Assembly: GCA_024803745.1 (NCBI GenBank)
Contig: JANJXV010000024.1
Span: 16,191,927-16,255,926 of the forward strand
Length of the DNA: 64,000 nucleotides
Direction of reading: 5' to 3'
Origin: Megascapheus bottae
Lineage: Eukaryota; Chordata; Mammalia; Rodentia; Geomyidae
Every line of letters starts with the position of its first letter. Within the stretch, counting starts at the first letter, position 1. Of the stretch, positions 12,535 through 22,769 are shown piece after piece. The notes below the pieces were generated by a model, which was not told the origin of the DNA, made no database searches, and saw only the letters and a list, made by a program, of their open reading frames with translations. A program made the position numbers and the translations under genes.

Positions 12535-12585
12535 TCCTTCCTTCCTCCCTTCCTCCCTCCCTCCCTTCCTTTCTTCCTTCCTTCC
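12535..12585. repeat. (TTCC)n / (CCCT)n microsatellite
   Basis: An imperfect pyrimidine tract of TTCC and CTCC units. It sits directly 5' of an inverted ID-like SINE, in the position of that element's tail. Confidence 0.95.
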
Positions 12586-12589
12586 ATCT

Positions 12590-12672
12590 GTTTTTTTTTG
12601 GTGGTAGAGAGGACCAAACCCTTGTACATGCCAGGTGTATGCTCCACCATGAAGCTGTACCACCAGCCTGTG
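12590..12672 (-). repeat. ID-like SINE monomer
   Basis: On + it begins with T10 (a reversed A-tail), then ACCAAACCCTTGTACATGCC, AGGTGTATGCTCCACCATGA and CACCAGCC. This is the reverse complement of an ID-type tRNA-Ala-derived SINE with decayed A and B boxes. Confidence 0.75.
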
Positions 12673-13287
12673 ATATGATCCACTTTGAGCTGTGCTGTGC
12701 ATAGGATGTGTGATGTTTTTCATATACCTGTTCATGCCATGGAATCCAAATAGCTGAGCTACTTGTCTTCACTGATCAGAGCTCATCTTAATAGCTGCTA
12801 ATTAACTAGTGACTAATTCCCACCTGTAAAAATTGATTTGGACACCCATGTGCTAACTGGTAAAGGGTACAGTTCTGATCAAGATGTCAGTCATGGCACT
12901 ATTCACAGCTCCTCTCACGTGTGACCTTTCTGATATAACGAAAGATGGTCAACCCTGGAGTGGAGTTCATTCCTCGATCAACTGATTGCTACTGTGAAAA
13001 AATTAAAATGTAGTAGCACTTAGTTGAAATAAAAGTATCTATGCTAAAGTAGTTTTATAGTCAATTACAGCCTGTGTAACATCAGGTAGTGGGAATATGT
13101 GAATAGACCTGAAGCTTTATGAGGCTTTGTGGTTCTGAACAGTGGTGGGTGGTTTCTTTCTACTGTACACAGATTACAAGACAGTAGTATGAGGTGATTT
13201 GGAGAGACTGGCAGGGGCATCTATGTAATCTCACCTCAAAAGTAAATACAAAGGAAAAGTCATCCCTGGGTTCAGGCCTCAGGATTG
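12673..13287. other. Intronic stretch, no recognised element
   Basis: I see nothing recognisable here. Confidence 0.5.
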
Positions 13288-13376
13288 AAAAGGGCAAGGA
13301 AAGAGGGGGGGAAGGAAAGGAGGGAGAGAGGAAGGAAGGGAGGGAAGGAAGGGAGGGAGGGAGGAAAGAGAGGATG
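13288..13376. repeat. Imperfect (GGAA)n / (GGGA)n purine tract
   Basis: About 90 nt of nearly pure purine on +, made of GGAA, GGGA and GAGA units. Lys/Arg/Glu/Gly-rich and Pro/Ser/Leu-rich open frames across it are composition artefacts. Confidence 0.95.
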
Positions 13377-14275
13377 GATGGCACGATGGAGGAAGATAGA
13401 TGATAGATAACTGCTGGATAGGTATGAGGTTTGGCAAGATAACTAATATGATGTGAGAATAGACTGTGAGGTCCCAAGTCCAATCCACAGTATGGGGGAG
13501 TGGGGAAGGTGAGAAGTGTATATTGAGGACAGAGAATGGAACCATCTGAAGTAAGGACTGGTTAGGAAAGTCCTTCCCACTGTGGGCAAAAGTGAAGCAG
13601 ATCCTATAGTTGGTGGTGGATAGGAGACAAAAACCAGCATTTCGGGTTCTACATTGTTCTTCCCAAATGATACGAATTCAGAGAATGGCTACTTCAAATA
13701 CAATTTTATTTTTCTTTAAATTCTGGCATGCTTTTGTTGACCTTAATGTGACTTTGGCATTAAGGTTTTTCTGCAAACACTGCTGATTGCACAGTGGGAA
13801 GGCTGATTTTCACAAAGTACACACTTAGCATCCCAACGGTGGCAGGCCATTCAGGGCCCACCTGATGCTGCAGGAAATCAGCTGATAGAGGTGACATTCC
13901 TGGTGCCTGTGATTCAAATGACAACTTAATTTCTTCTAAAGTTCCACCATGCACAACAACAACAACATCCCCCTGCAACTTTTAATGGTCTCACCAAGTC
14001 TTTCATCTGTTGTGCAAAGGAGCCACTGCCTGCTGCCTGTTGCATGAACATGACTTACAGTGACACAAGTAAAATGTCAAATGATCTCTGGATAGCTTTT
14101 TCAACTCAGAACCTGCTTGATTTAAGAATATTTTTTCCTTGACTTATAACAACATTAAAGAAAAATACAGGCTAAGGACACAAGGGTATCTATAGAGGAA
14201 TATACCATATTTGGGCATTTGAACTTGTTTTGGACTTCTCTCTAGCATAACCGCATTAATGATTTTTACACATGA

Positions 14276-14277
<2 letters not shown>
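13377..14277. other. Intronic stretch, no recognised element
   Basis: It includes a short (CAA)n run near 13952-13970. Nothing else is recognised. Confidence 0.5.

Positions 14278-14342
<65 letters not shown>
14278..14342. repeat. (TC)n microsatellite
   Basis: An uninterrupted TC run of about 32 units that abuts the tail side of an inverted composite SINE. It may be a converted tail. Confidence 0.97.
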
Positions 14343-14344
<2 letters not shown>

Positions 14345-14346
<2 letters not shown>

Positions 14347-15281
14347 TTCTCTCTGGGGCTACTGGGTGTTTTAAGTGAGGGCTTCCATACTTGCTAGGCA
14401 AGTACTCTACCCCTTGAGCCTCAGTTCCACCCCTTTGGCTTCAGTTATTTTTGAGATAGTTTTGTTCTTTTGTTTGGGGCCAGCCTTGTTCTACCTCTGC
14501 CTCCCATACAGATGAGACTATAGGTAGAGGTAGGTACTACTACTTCTTGGCTTTGCTTTTGAGATGGGATCTTTCTTTTTTTATTTTTTATTGTAATTAA
14601 TAAAAGGGTTATATGATATTTGCCAGATAGAAGGTGCATTAATTCACATACATTGATACCCTTTCACATGTCTTGGTACCCATTACCCTCCCCCCCACCC
14701 CATCCCCCATCTTGGTTTTCCCCCCTTCCCTATCAAATTTCAAATAACCAAATACAAATAAATTCAATATATCAGATAACAAAGTGAGATACTGTAACAA
14801 TATGAGATACCCAAGGGACAGCAAAGGAGATGAGAGATAACATAGTGCATTAAGGACAACAATCATTCGTTATATGGCTTTTGTTTCAATATCCTGGAGT
14901 TCCTTTCAATTAGCTTCATACTATATGGCCTTATGTATCAAGGTTTTGCTCTATTGCAGATCTCTGCTAGTAGAGCCCAAGGTTTCTACTGATAATGACA
15001 AATGAGGGAAACCATTGAGCCTAAGTTCCTTTGAGTCTGGCTTACTTCACTTAATATGATTTTTTCTAAATCTTTCCATTTCCTAACAAATGGGTCGATG
15101 TCGTTTTTTTCTGACAGCAGCATAGAATTCCATTGTGTACAAATACCACAACCTGTTGATCCACTCATCAACTGAGGGACATCTAGGATCTTTCTAACTC
15201 TATTTGGCCTGTCTGGTATGGATGCTCCTCTCTGCCTTCCAAATAGCTCATATTACAGTTGTGAGCCACGGTGCCTGGCCA
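14345..15281 (-). repeat. Composite SINE (two 7SL-like units plus an ID-like unit), split by an L1
   Basis: On + the order is a reversed ID-like unit (about 14365-14430, with TTGCTAGGCAAGTACTCTAC), then a reversed B1-like unit (about 14440-14555, with ATTTTTGAGATAG and CCTCTGCCTCCCATACAG), then a second reversed 7SL-like unit. That second unit begins with TTTTGAGATGGGATCTTTCT and resumes after the L1 at 15186 with GCCTTCCAAATAGCTCATAT and GTGAGCCACGGTGCCTGGCC. The L1 at 14577-15185 sits inside it. Confidence 0.7.
14577..15185 (-). mobile_element. 5'-truncated L1 insertion
   Basis: A 609-bp L1 3' fragment on -. On + it opens with a T-rich reversed tail, followed by the reverse complement of the element-typical 3' end, the C-rich complement of its G-rich tract (about 14688-14732) and the ORF2 C-terminus (from about 15000). 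The 10-bp sequence GGATCTTTCT at 14567-14576 is repeated at 15186-15195 and gives the boundaries. The element interrupts an older SINE, so it is the younger of the two. Confidence 0.88.
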
Positions 15282-15647
15282 TCTGTGTTTTCTTATTGCA
15301 GCGAGTTCTTGGCAAAAGTGCCAGAGATAGAGCCTAACCAGCCTTCATCAGGTGACTTCTGGACAACAGGCCATCAGCTCTAATTGCTTTTCATAGCAGG
15401 AGAGCATAGTTGATTGTCCCAGGATGATATTGGTCACATACTAGTAGATGTACCGCAGATGGGCAGTAGACTTGTAAGTGGACTAATGTGAAGATACAAT
15501 TCATTTTCTTTAAGGAACAACAGCTTTTGCTTGGAGAAACAGCACTTAGTTTAACTGGGTTTGTTACCTTAAGATATTTATTAACTTTAAATAGTTTTCC
15601 AAAGGATTTACCATTCAACAAAGTAGTTTATGAAAATGGTATGTCTT

Positions 15648-15784
15648 TAGGGGCGGAGTGGGTGGAGGGAAATGGGGACCAAAACATGAGAAAGGATTTC
15701 AATTTTTGTGAAGTAAGACACCTTCTATCTGGTGAATATAATGTAACCCTTCTACTAATTACAATAAAAATTATATGAAAAAAA
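15648..15784 (+). mobile_element. Very short L1 3' insertion
   Basis: A 137-bp piece of the L1 3' UTR, including AATGGGGACCAAAACATGAG and TGTAACCCTTCTACTAATTA plus an A-rich tail. It is flanked by a 16-bp duplication with two mismatches, GAAAATGGTATGTCTT at 15632-15647 and GAAAATAGTAGGTCTT at 15785-15800. Confidence 0.85.
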
Positions 15785-16084
15785 GAAAATAGTAGGTCTT
15801 AATGTCACCTCAGTCAACATTCTAACTCACGTCTCCCCGCCTAGCCCTTTCCTTACTTTTCTTAGTTTTTAGGAGATGTTCTGAATTACTTTTTTGCCAT
15901 CTGATAAGGCAGTTTTTGCATAAAATGCATCTTGGTGGTCCAAAGGGCTTACACAATTGGAATCCTCTGTCTCTTGCATATACCTTACTTCACTGGATTT
16001 GTGGATCTATGCATATGGTCCTCTATATGGTTTTCAGTTTAGATCTAGCTTCTACATAAAGGAGAAGACATGCATCTTTTGTCT

Positions 16085-16390
16085 CTCTGAACCTGACTTC
16101 CTTCACTTATTATAATGTTTTTCAGGTCTATTCATTTCCCTGCAAATGACATAATACTTTTCTTCCTGATGTCTACATATCCCACATTTTCATGATCTAC
16201 TCCTTCACTGTCAGGCCTCTGGACTATTTCCATAACTTGACTATGGTAAATAGCACAACAGTGAGCATGAAGGTGCAAGTGTCTTGACTATATCCTGACT
16301 TGTAATCTTTTAGGTAAATGCTCCAAACTGGTCTCACTGGAGTAGAGGGTCGTTGTAGGATTTGTTTTTTGAGGAACTGTATAATAATAA
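16085..16390 (-). repeat. Old L1 ORF2 3' remnant
   Basis: On + it is the reverse complement of an old L1 ORF2 end: ACTTCCTTCACTTATTATAA, TCTACATATCCCACATTTTC, CTATGGTAAATAGCACAACA and TCTCACTGGAGTAGAGGGTC follow in order. It is strongly diverged. Confidence 0.75.
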
Positions 16391-16832
16391 TGAGAAGTTC
16401 TACTGTACATTATGTATCAAAGTCTGACTTTTTTTTCTCTGAACTTCAAGCTATTACAAGAGAGGGGTTACAACTTAATGTGTCCAGTGCTTCTTGATCA
16501 GTGACACCCTCTCCTTTATTCCCCTCCCCCTTCTGTCTATTCCCTCTCTAGGCTCCTTTCACATTGAGAGGAACTCTAGAATTCATATATCCTTTATCAC
16601 AAGCACATGTATAAAACAAACAGAAATTACCGAAGGCTATTGGCTCAGGTCAGCAGTTCTATAGAATAACTATAAGGTGGCATTCTAGTTTTCAGAACAT
16701 TGACAAGAAAAGGCTGTAAGAATATATGAGACCACTTCAGTTACTTTGGTCCCCTAATCTTGTAAGATCATTGTCTTCACTGGAAAGATGTATTATTAAT
16801 GGGTCTTCCCATCCCTTTTTCTTTCTTTGCAG
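16391..16832. other. Intronic stretch ending in the EXOC4 splice acceptor
   Basis: No repeat is recognised. The last 30 nt form a pyrimidine-rich tract ending in TTTGCAG. Confidence 0.6.
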
Positions 16833-17011
16833 AGTTCACTGTTTCCACTATCTTATCCCTCTTGCAAAGGAGGGGAACTACGCCATCGTCGCTAATGTGG
16901 AGAGTATGGATTATGATCCTCTGGTGGTCAAGCTCAACAAAGACATAAGTGCCATTGAAGAGGTCATGAGTGCCAGCCTTCAGCAGCACAAGTTCCAATA
17001 CATCTTTGAAG
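16833..17011 (+). CDS. EXOC4: EXOC4 (Sec8) internal exon, second of three
   Basis: A 179-nt exon. Its first base completes the Arg codon begun at 8216. Codons then read [40 protein letters not shown] and [19 protein letters not shown], and the final base (G at 17011) starts a Gly codon completed at 18155. The acceptor is TTTGCAG (16826-16832) with a strong pyrimidine tract. The donor is GAAG/GTCAGC, weaker than the GTAAGT consensus at positions +3 and +4. The peptide matches mammalian EXOC4 from memory, at roughly residues 783-841. The open frame continues into both flanking introns by chance and should not be read as a separate gene. Confidence 0.97.
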
Positions 17012-17306
17012 GTCAGCACTTCCTGTCTCTGGGAGTTGATGGGGAAGGAAGTGTGAAGGTTTCTCCATATTGCTATATTACTGAAGCTCAAAACTTGTAG
17101 AAAAATTGCTCACTAATTTAGATTAGCGATTCAGTGCTTACCTACTCACCATATATGAACAGGTGTGTAACAAGGCTGCTATCCGATCTGTTGATAAGGA
17201 GATGTAATGTAGTATAGGCAGCCTGGCTGCCTATCTGGACATGCCACTTATGAGAGGTGAACTACAAATTTCCTCACAAGGAGCTCCTTTCCTTAAAAAG
17301 CAAAAG

Positions 17307-17440
17307 AGTCATCAGTGATTCACACCTCTGATCCTGGTCATGCAGGAGGATCAAATTTAAGGATCACTGTTCAAAGCCAGCTCAAGCAGAATAGTCTATG
17401 ATATTCTTATCTCTAATAATTCAGCAAAAGGCCAGAAATA
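17307..17440 (+). repeat. Truncated dimeric SINE, left half
   Basis: A 7SL-like left half, with GATTCACACCTCTGATCCTG, GTTCAAAGCCAGCTCAAGCA and TATTCTTATCTCTAATAATT. It breaks off at the start of the right half, immediately before a second element of the same family. Confidence 0.75.
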
Positions 17441-17448
17441 AAATACAT

Positions 17449-17690
17449 AGCTGGGCCCTGGTGGCTCATGCCTGTAGTGATAGTTACTCAGGAGGCTGAG
17501 GTCTGAGATCACAATTCAAAGCCCAACCCAGGCAGGATAGTCCATGAGACTCTTATCTCCAATTAACCATCAGAAAACTGGAAGGGATGCTGTGGCTTAA
17601 ATTAGTAGAGCACTAGCGTTGAGCAAAAGAACTCAGGAATAGTGTCCAATCGCTGAGTTCAAGCCCCATGACAAACAAAAATTAAATTAA
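17449..17690 (+). repeat. Full dimeric SINE, 7SL-like plus Geo-like
   Basis: A complete dimer. The left half has GGTGGCTCATGCCTGTAGTG and TTACTCAGGAGGCTGAGGTC. A linker includes GAGACTCTTATCTCCAATTA. The right half has GCTGTGGCTTAAATTAGTAG, AGCACTAGCGTTGAGCA and GAGTTCAAGCCCCATGA, followed by an A-rich tail. Confidence 0.88.
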
Positions 17691-18154
17691 AATATAATAA
17701 AAGAGAAATCTACATGTACTTCACATTAGTCTGAGCCATCTTTCTTCAGTTCAATGACATAGGACATGCTGAGGAAGACCCATTAGTTTGCTGATGTTCT
17801 GAGCTACCTTGTGCCATATCTTATAGACTGTAAGATAAGCCTGCACGTGTTAGAACAAGCTGCTGTGTATGTTGTCTTGTGATCTGCTTTTCTGTTACAC
17901 CTTCTTTCCAGTTAACATTCTCTCCTATTAACACATTAGAAACAAAGCCCTCTCACTTGCAACTACAAAAGCCATGTAGAAATACTCTAGCATGATTGTA
18001 AGATTAGCTTGTGTGACCAGTTGACATGTTTAATCTTTGGTTATTTAAATTTTGGCAAGAATTAGAAGTAAGTAAGAATTCCAGTGACAAGTTTCCAGCA
18101 GATGCCACTAATCCATCTTCTCGTTTCTCCCTAATGCACTGTGATGACCCTCAG

Positions 18155-18314
18155 GCCTGGGACATCTCATCTCCTGCATTCTGATCAATGGTGCCCAGTA
18201 CTTCAGGCGTATTAGTGAATCTGGCATCAAGAAAATGTGTAGGAACATTTTTGTGCTCCAGCAGAACTTGACCAACATCACCATGTCTCGAGAGGCAGAT
18301 CTGGATTCCGCAAG
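18155..18314 (+). CDS. EXOC4: EXOC4 (Sec8) internal exon, third of three
   Basis: A 160-nt exon. Its first two bases (GC) complete the Gly codon begun at 17011. Codons from 18157 read [19 protein letters not shown], then [20 protein letters not shown] and [13 protein letters not shown], and the last two bases (AG) open the next Arg codon. The acceptor is CCCTCAG at 18148-18154 and the donor is AAG/GTAGGA. The peptide is EXOC4 at roughly residues 842-895. From memory the mammalian sequence here is EADLDFAR, whereas this copy has TCC (Ser) at 18307-18309 in place of Phe. The remaining 80 or so C-terminal codons are not in the window. Confidence 0.97.
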
Positions 18315-18761
18315 GTAGGACAGAGCTGGGATAAGTTTCCTGAACTGAAGGTCATTGCTTGAAATAAGCTCATATAAAATAATAGTTGGTTTTTTTAACG
18401 CTAGAGAGAAAGAGAAAGGAGACTGAGAAGTAGAGAGAGGAGCGAGACACAAAGAAAAGTATTCTTAAATGATAGAGAAGAAAATTCTACAAAATTGTAT
18501 CAAAATTTTACATCCCTTTGCAGAAGCTTTTCTGACATGTTCTTCTCATTACAGAGCCTTCAGAACTTTTTTTCTGAGCACAAACATAATATGCTCACTG
18601 AATAAACTGTAAGATAACAATGAATTATAGGAACATTGCTAATATTTGGTGAACAACAGTGCTATTTAGTTATATGCTCCCAAAGGTTGGCAGCAAATGC
18701 TGTATGCATACGAGACTTAGTGCACATAAAAATGCTCTCACTGCTTACAAAATTAGAAATA
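18315..18761. other. Intronic stretch, no recognised element
   Basis: I see nothing recognisable between the EXOC4 donor and the SINE target site. Confidence 0.5.
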
Positions 18762-18775
18762 TGTTGATATAATTT

Positions 18776-18927
18776 TTTTTGCCAGTCCTGTGCCCTGTCC
18801 TTGGACTTTTTCAAGGCTAGAGCTCTACCACTTGAGCCTCAGCACCACTTCCAGCTTTTTTCTATGTATGTGGTACCGAGGAATTGAACCCGGGTCTTCG
18901 TGCACGCTAGGCCAAACTCCTGGTCCC
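18776..18927 (-). repeat. IDL-Geo type dimeric SINE
   Basis: Reversed on +: poly-T, then TGCCAGTCCTGTGCCCTGTC, AGGCTAGAGCTCTACCACTT, CAGCACCACTTCCAGC and GGAATTGAACCCGGGTCTTC. The flanks TGTTGATATAATTT (18762-18775) and TGTTGAAATAATTT (18928-18941) form a 14-bp duplication with one mismatch. The ID-like half is shortened at its 5' end. Confidence 0.9.
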
Positions 18928-18941
18928 TGTTGAAATAATTT

Positions 18942-19445
18942 TTATTTATTTAATTGCATTTTCCTGTAAACAGTTTTCTGTTTTTCATTATTTTTTCAAC
19001 CCTCCTTATAAATGTAGTTTTATGTCTCAACAAATCGTCCATGGTATACTGGAGCCATAATTTCTTTTTTAACCTTCTATTGGACATGTGATTTTTTTTT
19101 CTCACGTGTTTCTTCATGTTAAGCAGCATTACCCTCTTTTTTTCAGTTGAAACACATCTTCTCTTGCTTCTACTGGAAGGCAAGTACTCAACACTGTCCT
19201 TTCCTTTGTTTAGGTCTTCTGACTCCATTTTTAATGTGTTTTATTTTTCCTTATGAGACACATTTCTTTTCAAATTTGAGAGTTAATATTGCTTTCACTT
19301 TATTTGTGTATTAATCTGATTTGGTGCTTTAATGAGTGCTAAATGGTATTGAAGAGAATGGATAATGGTTATAGTACCTAAGTGAATTATTCTATAAACT
19401 CTTTAATTTTCAAAAAAAAATGCCTGGGAAATCTTGTTCTTTCAG
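18942..19445. other. AT-rich intronic stretch, no recognised element
   Basis: I see nothing recognisable here. Confidence 0.5.
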
Positions 19446-19461
19446 CATCCAGAATACTCTT

Positions 19462-19678
19462 TTTTTCATATATTTTTATTATAATTAATAGAAGGGTTAC
19501 ATTATATTCACCAGATAGAAGGTACATTACTTCACAAATATTGATACCCTTTCTCATGGTCATGGTCCCCATTTCCCTCCTCCCTCCCCCCTCCCCCCGC
19601 CCAACTTGATTTCCCCCCTTCCCTCTTGCATTCCAAATAACCAACTAAGCATATAGAAAATATATCAGATAACAAGGT
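19462..19678 (-). mobile_element. 217-bp L1 3' insertion with perfect 16-bp duplication
   Basis: The reverse complement of the L1 3' UTR end only: T-rich start, the complement of TGTAACCCTTCTATTAATTA, then the C-rich complement of the G-rich tract at about 19573-19622. CATCCAGAATACTCTT occurs at 19446-19461 and again at 19679-19694. It carries no coding sequence. The perfect duplication suggests a young insertion. Confidence 0.95.
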
Positions 19679-19798
19679 CATCCAGAATACTCTTATGTAT
19701 ATGTTACTTCTGTGTTCTTTCATGTGATTTTTTTTTATTTCTTTAGGAGTTCATGAAAAATGGAAACTATTTTTGAAGTATTTAAAAGAATGCTAAAA

Positions 19799-19992
19799 TA
19801 ATGGCTGGGAGTTTGGCCTAGTGGTTAAAGTGCTTGCCTAGCATGCATGAAGACCCGGGTTCGATTCCTCGGTACCACGTACATAGAAAAAAGCCGAAGT
19901 GGTGCTGAGGCCCAAGTGGTAGAGCTCTAGCCTTGAGAAAGTCCAAGGACAGTGCTCAGGCCCTGAGCTCAAGCCCAGGACTGGCAAAAAAA
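19799..19992 (+). repeat. IDL-Geo type dimeric SINE, young
   Basis: The ID-like left half has intact pol III-type boxes: TTTGGCCTAGTGGTTAAAG near the A box and GGGTTCGATTCC at the B box. A linker CATAGAAAAAAGCC leads to the right half, with CAAGTGGTAGAGCTCTAGCC and CCTGAGCTCAAGCCCAGGAC, then poly-A. AAAAGAATGCTAAAA flanks it exactly at 19784-19798 and 19993-20007. Confidence 0.95.
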
Positions 19993-20189
19993 AAAAGAAT
20001 GCTAAAACATTATGCATAGTATCCATTTGGATCTGGCAGTACATATTTGGATCTTTGTCTTAAAAATGAACCATTTATGTTCATTTTTGTTAACCTTTCT
20101 TCCTCAATGTATTCCGCTATTGCATTATTACCCTGTTCCACTGCTTCTCTGCCCAGCTCTTACCCTGTCTGTTTCCTCCTAGTTGCAGA

Positions 20190-20191
<2 letters not shown>

Positions 20192-20237
<46 letters not shown>
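20192..20237. repeat. (GT)n microsatellite
   Basis: An uninterrupted GT run of about 23 units. The Cys-Val open frames across it are artefacts. Confidence 0.97.
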
Positions 20238-20238
<1 letters not shown>

Positions 20239-21502
20239 CCCTCCATGAGCATACGTGTGTTTTTTCATTCAATTCCCTGTTTCAGGCTAACTTTGGTGGA
20301 AAGCCTTCCTTGCTCAGATTAGGGAAACCAGGTGTGACTGAATGCAGCATTATTTGGCCGCTCTTATGGGAAATGATCTCATTATTGAATTAGTCTATTC
20401 ATAATAACATTGACAAGGGGAAGTTAAGAACATGGAGGCCTGAGGGATACAGAGAACCATTACTAATTCTCTGGGGAGTGTAATTCCTAAATTCAATCAT
20501 CCTTTTTTAAATGATTTTTTTATTTAGCTGAAATAAGTAAATTGACACAGTTCTTAGCAGACGGTATGAGGCACAAACATACACTGAGGAGGGGGTAGAA
20601 ACCTGATATGTGAACGTGAAGTTCTGACTAGGCAGCACTGAAGTTGGCATCAGTTGGGCCATTCAGTGAAGCATTTCTTCAGGATGTAGTTGAATGGCAA
20701 CTGAGTCTTGCCTTTCAAGCCTGGATTTGTGAATCATGTCCACAGTAGTAAGTAAAGGCAGAAAGATACCACTACTATTCCTTGTTATTCTGTAATAGAT
20801 TGTGCAAGGTAGTATAAACACAGCATTGAAGGACTCTGATCTTCTGATCATGGTTCAGAAGCCATCTTGTTACCGGGTGGTGAGCTCCAAGACGCCAGAA
20901 CTGTCTTGTTTTCTGGTCACTAGACCAGAGTGAGTGATCGGTATATGTGATGAATGAATGAACAAATGAAAGAATGAAAGGCTTATATTGGTTTCCATAA
21001 AAGGTTTGAATAATAATGGTAGATTAGTTTATCTTTAACACCCTGAAAGTTTTAACTATTGACATGATAAGTTTTCTTATAAGCTCATAAAAGTTTTGGG
21101 TTTTTTTTTAAGTTTTATAGCAAAGAATCTCCTTCCAGTTTTTTCTTTAAAGACAAAGAACATGCAGAAAACAATCCTGTAGCCCTATCATTTATGATCT
21201 CTCTCATCAAATGCATTTTATCAGTCCCACCAAATTTGAAGCCATGGAAAATAAATATAACAGCTATAGCAAAGTAGGCAGAAATAATGGACTGTAGCAG
21301 CATACCTCAGCATTCCTTAAGCAATGTCTAATCAAGCATTGATAACATCTGTGTTTCCAGCAAATCTCTACAGGAATGTTATCTTCTAACAGTAATTAAT
21401 CACTAGTTGCCATGTGTCAGAAAACTTATTTAACAAGAAAGTGGCACAACTCTCTTAATGGTTTTGTTTTGTTTTTGCTGGACAGTAGAATACTGTAAAG
21501 TA
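20238..21502. other. Intronic stretch, no recognised element
   Basis: I see nothing recognisable. A short GAATGAATGAACAAATGAAA run near 20952-20980 is low complexity. Confidence 0.5.
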
Positions 21503-21601
21503 GAGCTGTGGTTCAAAGTGGTAGAGTGCTAGCCTTAAGCAAAGGTAGCTCAGGGATAGCACTTAGGCCCTGAGTTCAATCTCCACAACCAATCAAAAAG
21601 A
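21503..21601 (+). repeat. Solitary Geo-like SINE right half
   Basis: It contains GCTGTGGTTCAAAGTGGTAG, AGTGCTAGCCTTAAGCAAAG, AGGCCCTGAGTTCAATCTCC and a short A-rich tail, with no recognisable left half. It is either a 5'-truncated dimer or a free monomer. Confidence 0.8.
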
Positions 21602-22106
21602 AAAGGGAAAAGACATGAAGAATTTGAAGTGATTCCATTTGAGTGAATTCTTCTGCTCTTGGCATTGTTATCTGTCACCCCTATAGGGGCATACCCTGTG
21701 AGTAATCCCTACTAGCTGGGTAATGCATCTTAAATAAGCAAAAAAGCAAGACAGCTTATCCAATATTATCAGAGTTCCTCAGAGTCCTTCATCTCTATGG
21801 TAATGATCACTCAAGCTCCACTATGGTTCTCATCCTTTTGGCCCCATCATTACTTTCCAGACTCAGATACTATGTCCAGGAAAATAATGATAAATTACCT
21901 GTAAATTCCAAGGGCCTTATAAGTGTACTTTTTCTTTTTAGTTTCTTGCATCAAAAATCATATATACTTGAGCTTCCATGTGAAATTCCAAAAGTTAGTC
22001 ACCAAACCCACCTAGGAGTCGGGGCTATAGGAGTGTAATGAGAGGTCTGAAGGGGCAGAGAAGTCACCAATGTATCTGACAGTCTTTGGAGTTGATGATT
22101 TTATTT
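21602..22106. other. Intronic stretch, no recognised element
   Basis: I see nothing recognisable here. Confidence 0.5.
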
Positions 22107-22293
22107 TGCCATTCCTGGGACTTGAACTCAGGGCCTGGGCACTGTCCTTGGGCTTTCTCAAGGCTAAAAATCTACTATTTGAGGCACAGCACCACTTCTG
22201 GCCTTTTCTGTGTAGGTGGTACTGAGGAATGGAACCCGAGTCTTCATGCATACTAGGCAAGCAGTCTACCAGTAGGCTAAACTCCCTGCCCAG
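22107..22293 (-). repeat. IDL-Geo type dimeric SINE
   Basis: Reversed on +: TGCCATTCCTGGGACTTGAA, then TTGGGCTTTCTCAAGGCTAA, AGCACCACTTCTGGCC, AATGGAACCCGAGTCTTCAT and CATACTAGGCAAGCAGTCTA. It is moderately diverged and has no clear flanking duplication. Confidence 0.85.
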
Positions 22294-22504
22294 AACATTT
22301 ACTTTAAAAGAAGACACCAGAATTTTCTTCCCAGTTCTCCCTTCTCTCTGCCCCATTACAACTGCCTCCCACATCTCTTCCTCTAAGCATGCATCACATT
22401 TTTCTTCTATTAAGTATTTCAAATAATTATATATTGGAAGGAGAACAGAAAGTGCCAGCATATATTAGAGGAATTCTGGAATTTCAGTATTCATGGAAGT
22501 CTTT

Positions 22505-22755
22505 TTTTCTTTCTTTTTTTTTTTTTGGTTTGGTCATGGGGCTTGAACTCTGGACCTGTGTGCTGTCCCTGAGCTCTTCAGCTCAAGGCTACCTCCCTAA
22601 CCCTTGAGCCATAACCCCATTTCCAGTTTTCTGGTGGCTAATTGAGGATAAAAGTCTCACAGACTTTAGTGCCCAGGCTGGCTTTGAGCCTTGATCCTCA
22701 GATCTCAGCCTCCTGAGTAGTTAGGATTACAGGCATGAGCCACCACACCCAGCTA
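22505..22755 (-). repeat. Full dimeric SINE, 7SL-like plus Geo-like
   Basis: Reversed on +: poly-T tail, right half with TTGAACTCTGGACC and CCCTTGAGCCATAACCCCAT, linker GGTGGCTAATTGAGGATAAA, then the 7SL-like half with CAGATCTCAGCCTCCTGAGT and GCATGAGCCACCACACCCAG. TCATGGAAGTCTTT flanks it exactly at 22491-22504 and 22756-22769. Confidence 0.93.
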
Positions 22756-22769
22756 TCATGGAAGTCTTT

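Larger units (their letters stand above)
8218..16832 (+). other. EXOC4: EXOC4 intron, 8,615 bp
   Basis: A complete intron from GTAAGA (8218) to a strong pyrimidine tract and TTTGCAG ending at 16832. It interrupts an Arg codon after its second base. It contains old and young L1s, SINEs and simple repeats, listed separately. Confidence 0.94.
17012..18154 (+). other. EXOC4: EXOC4 intron, 1,143 bp
   Basis: A complete short intron with donor GTCAGC at 17012 and acceptor CCCTCAG ending at 18154. Two 7SL-type SINEs occupy about 17307-17690. Nothing is recognised in 17691-18154. Confidence 0.94.

Noticed and set aside
16726..17100. 124-codon open frame covering the second EXOC4 exon
   Set aside because: Only 16833-17011 is coding. 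The frame runs into both introns by chance, and the splice borders and the joins to neighbouring exons fix the true limits.
19799..19992. Possible tRNA-Ala gene because of intact A- and B-box-like sequences
   Set aside because: The unit lacks a full cloverleaf and is fused to a second half with a poly-A tail and target-site duplications. It is a tRNA-derived SINE.
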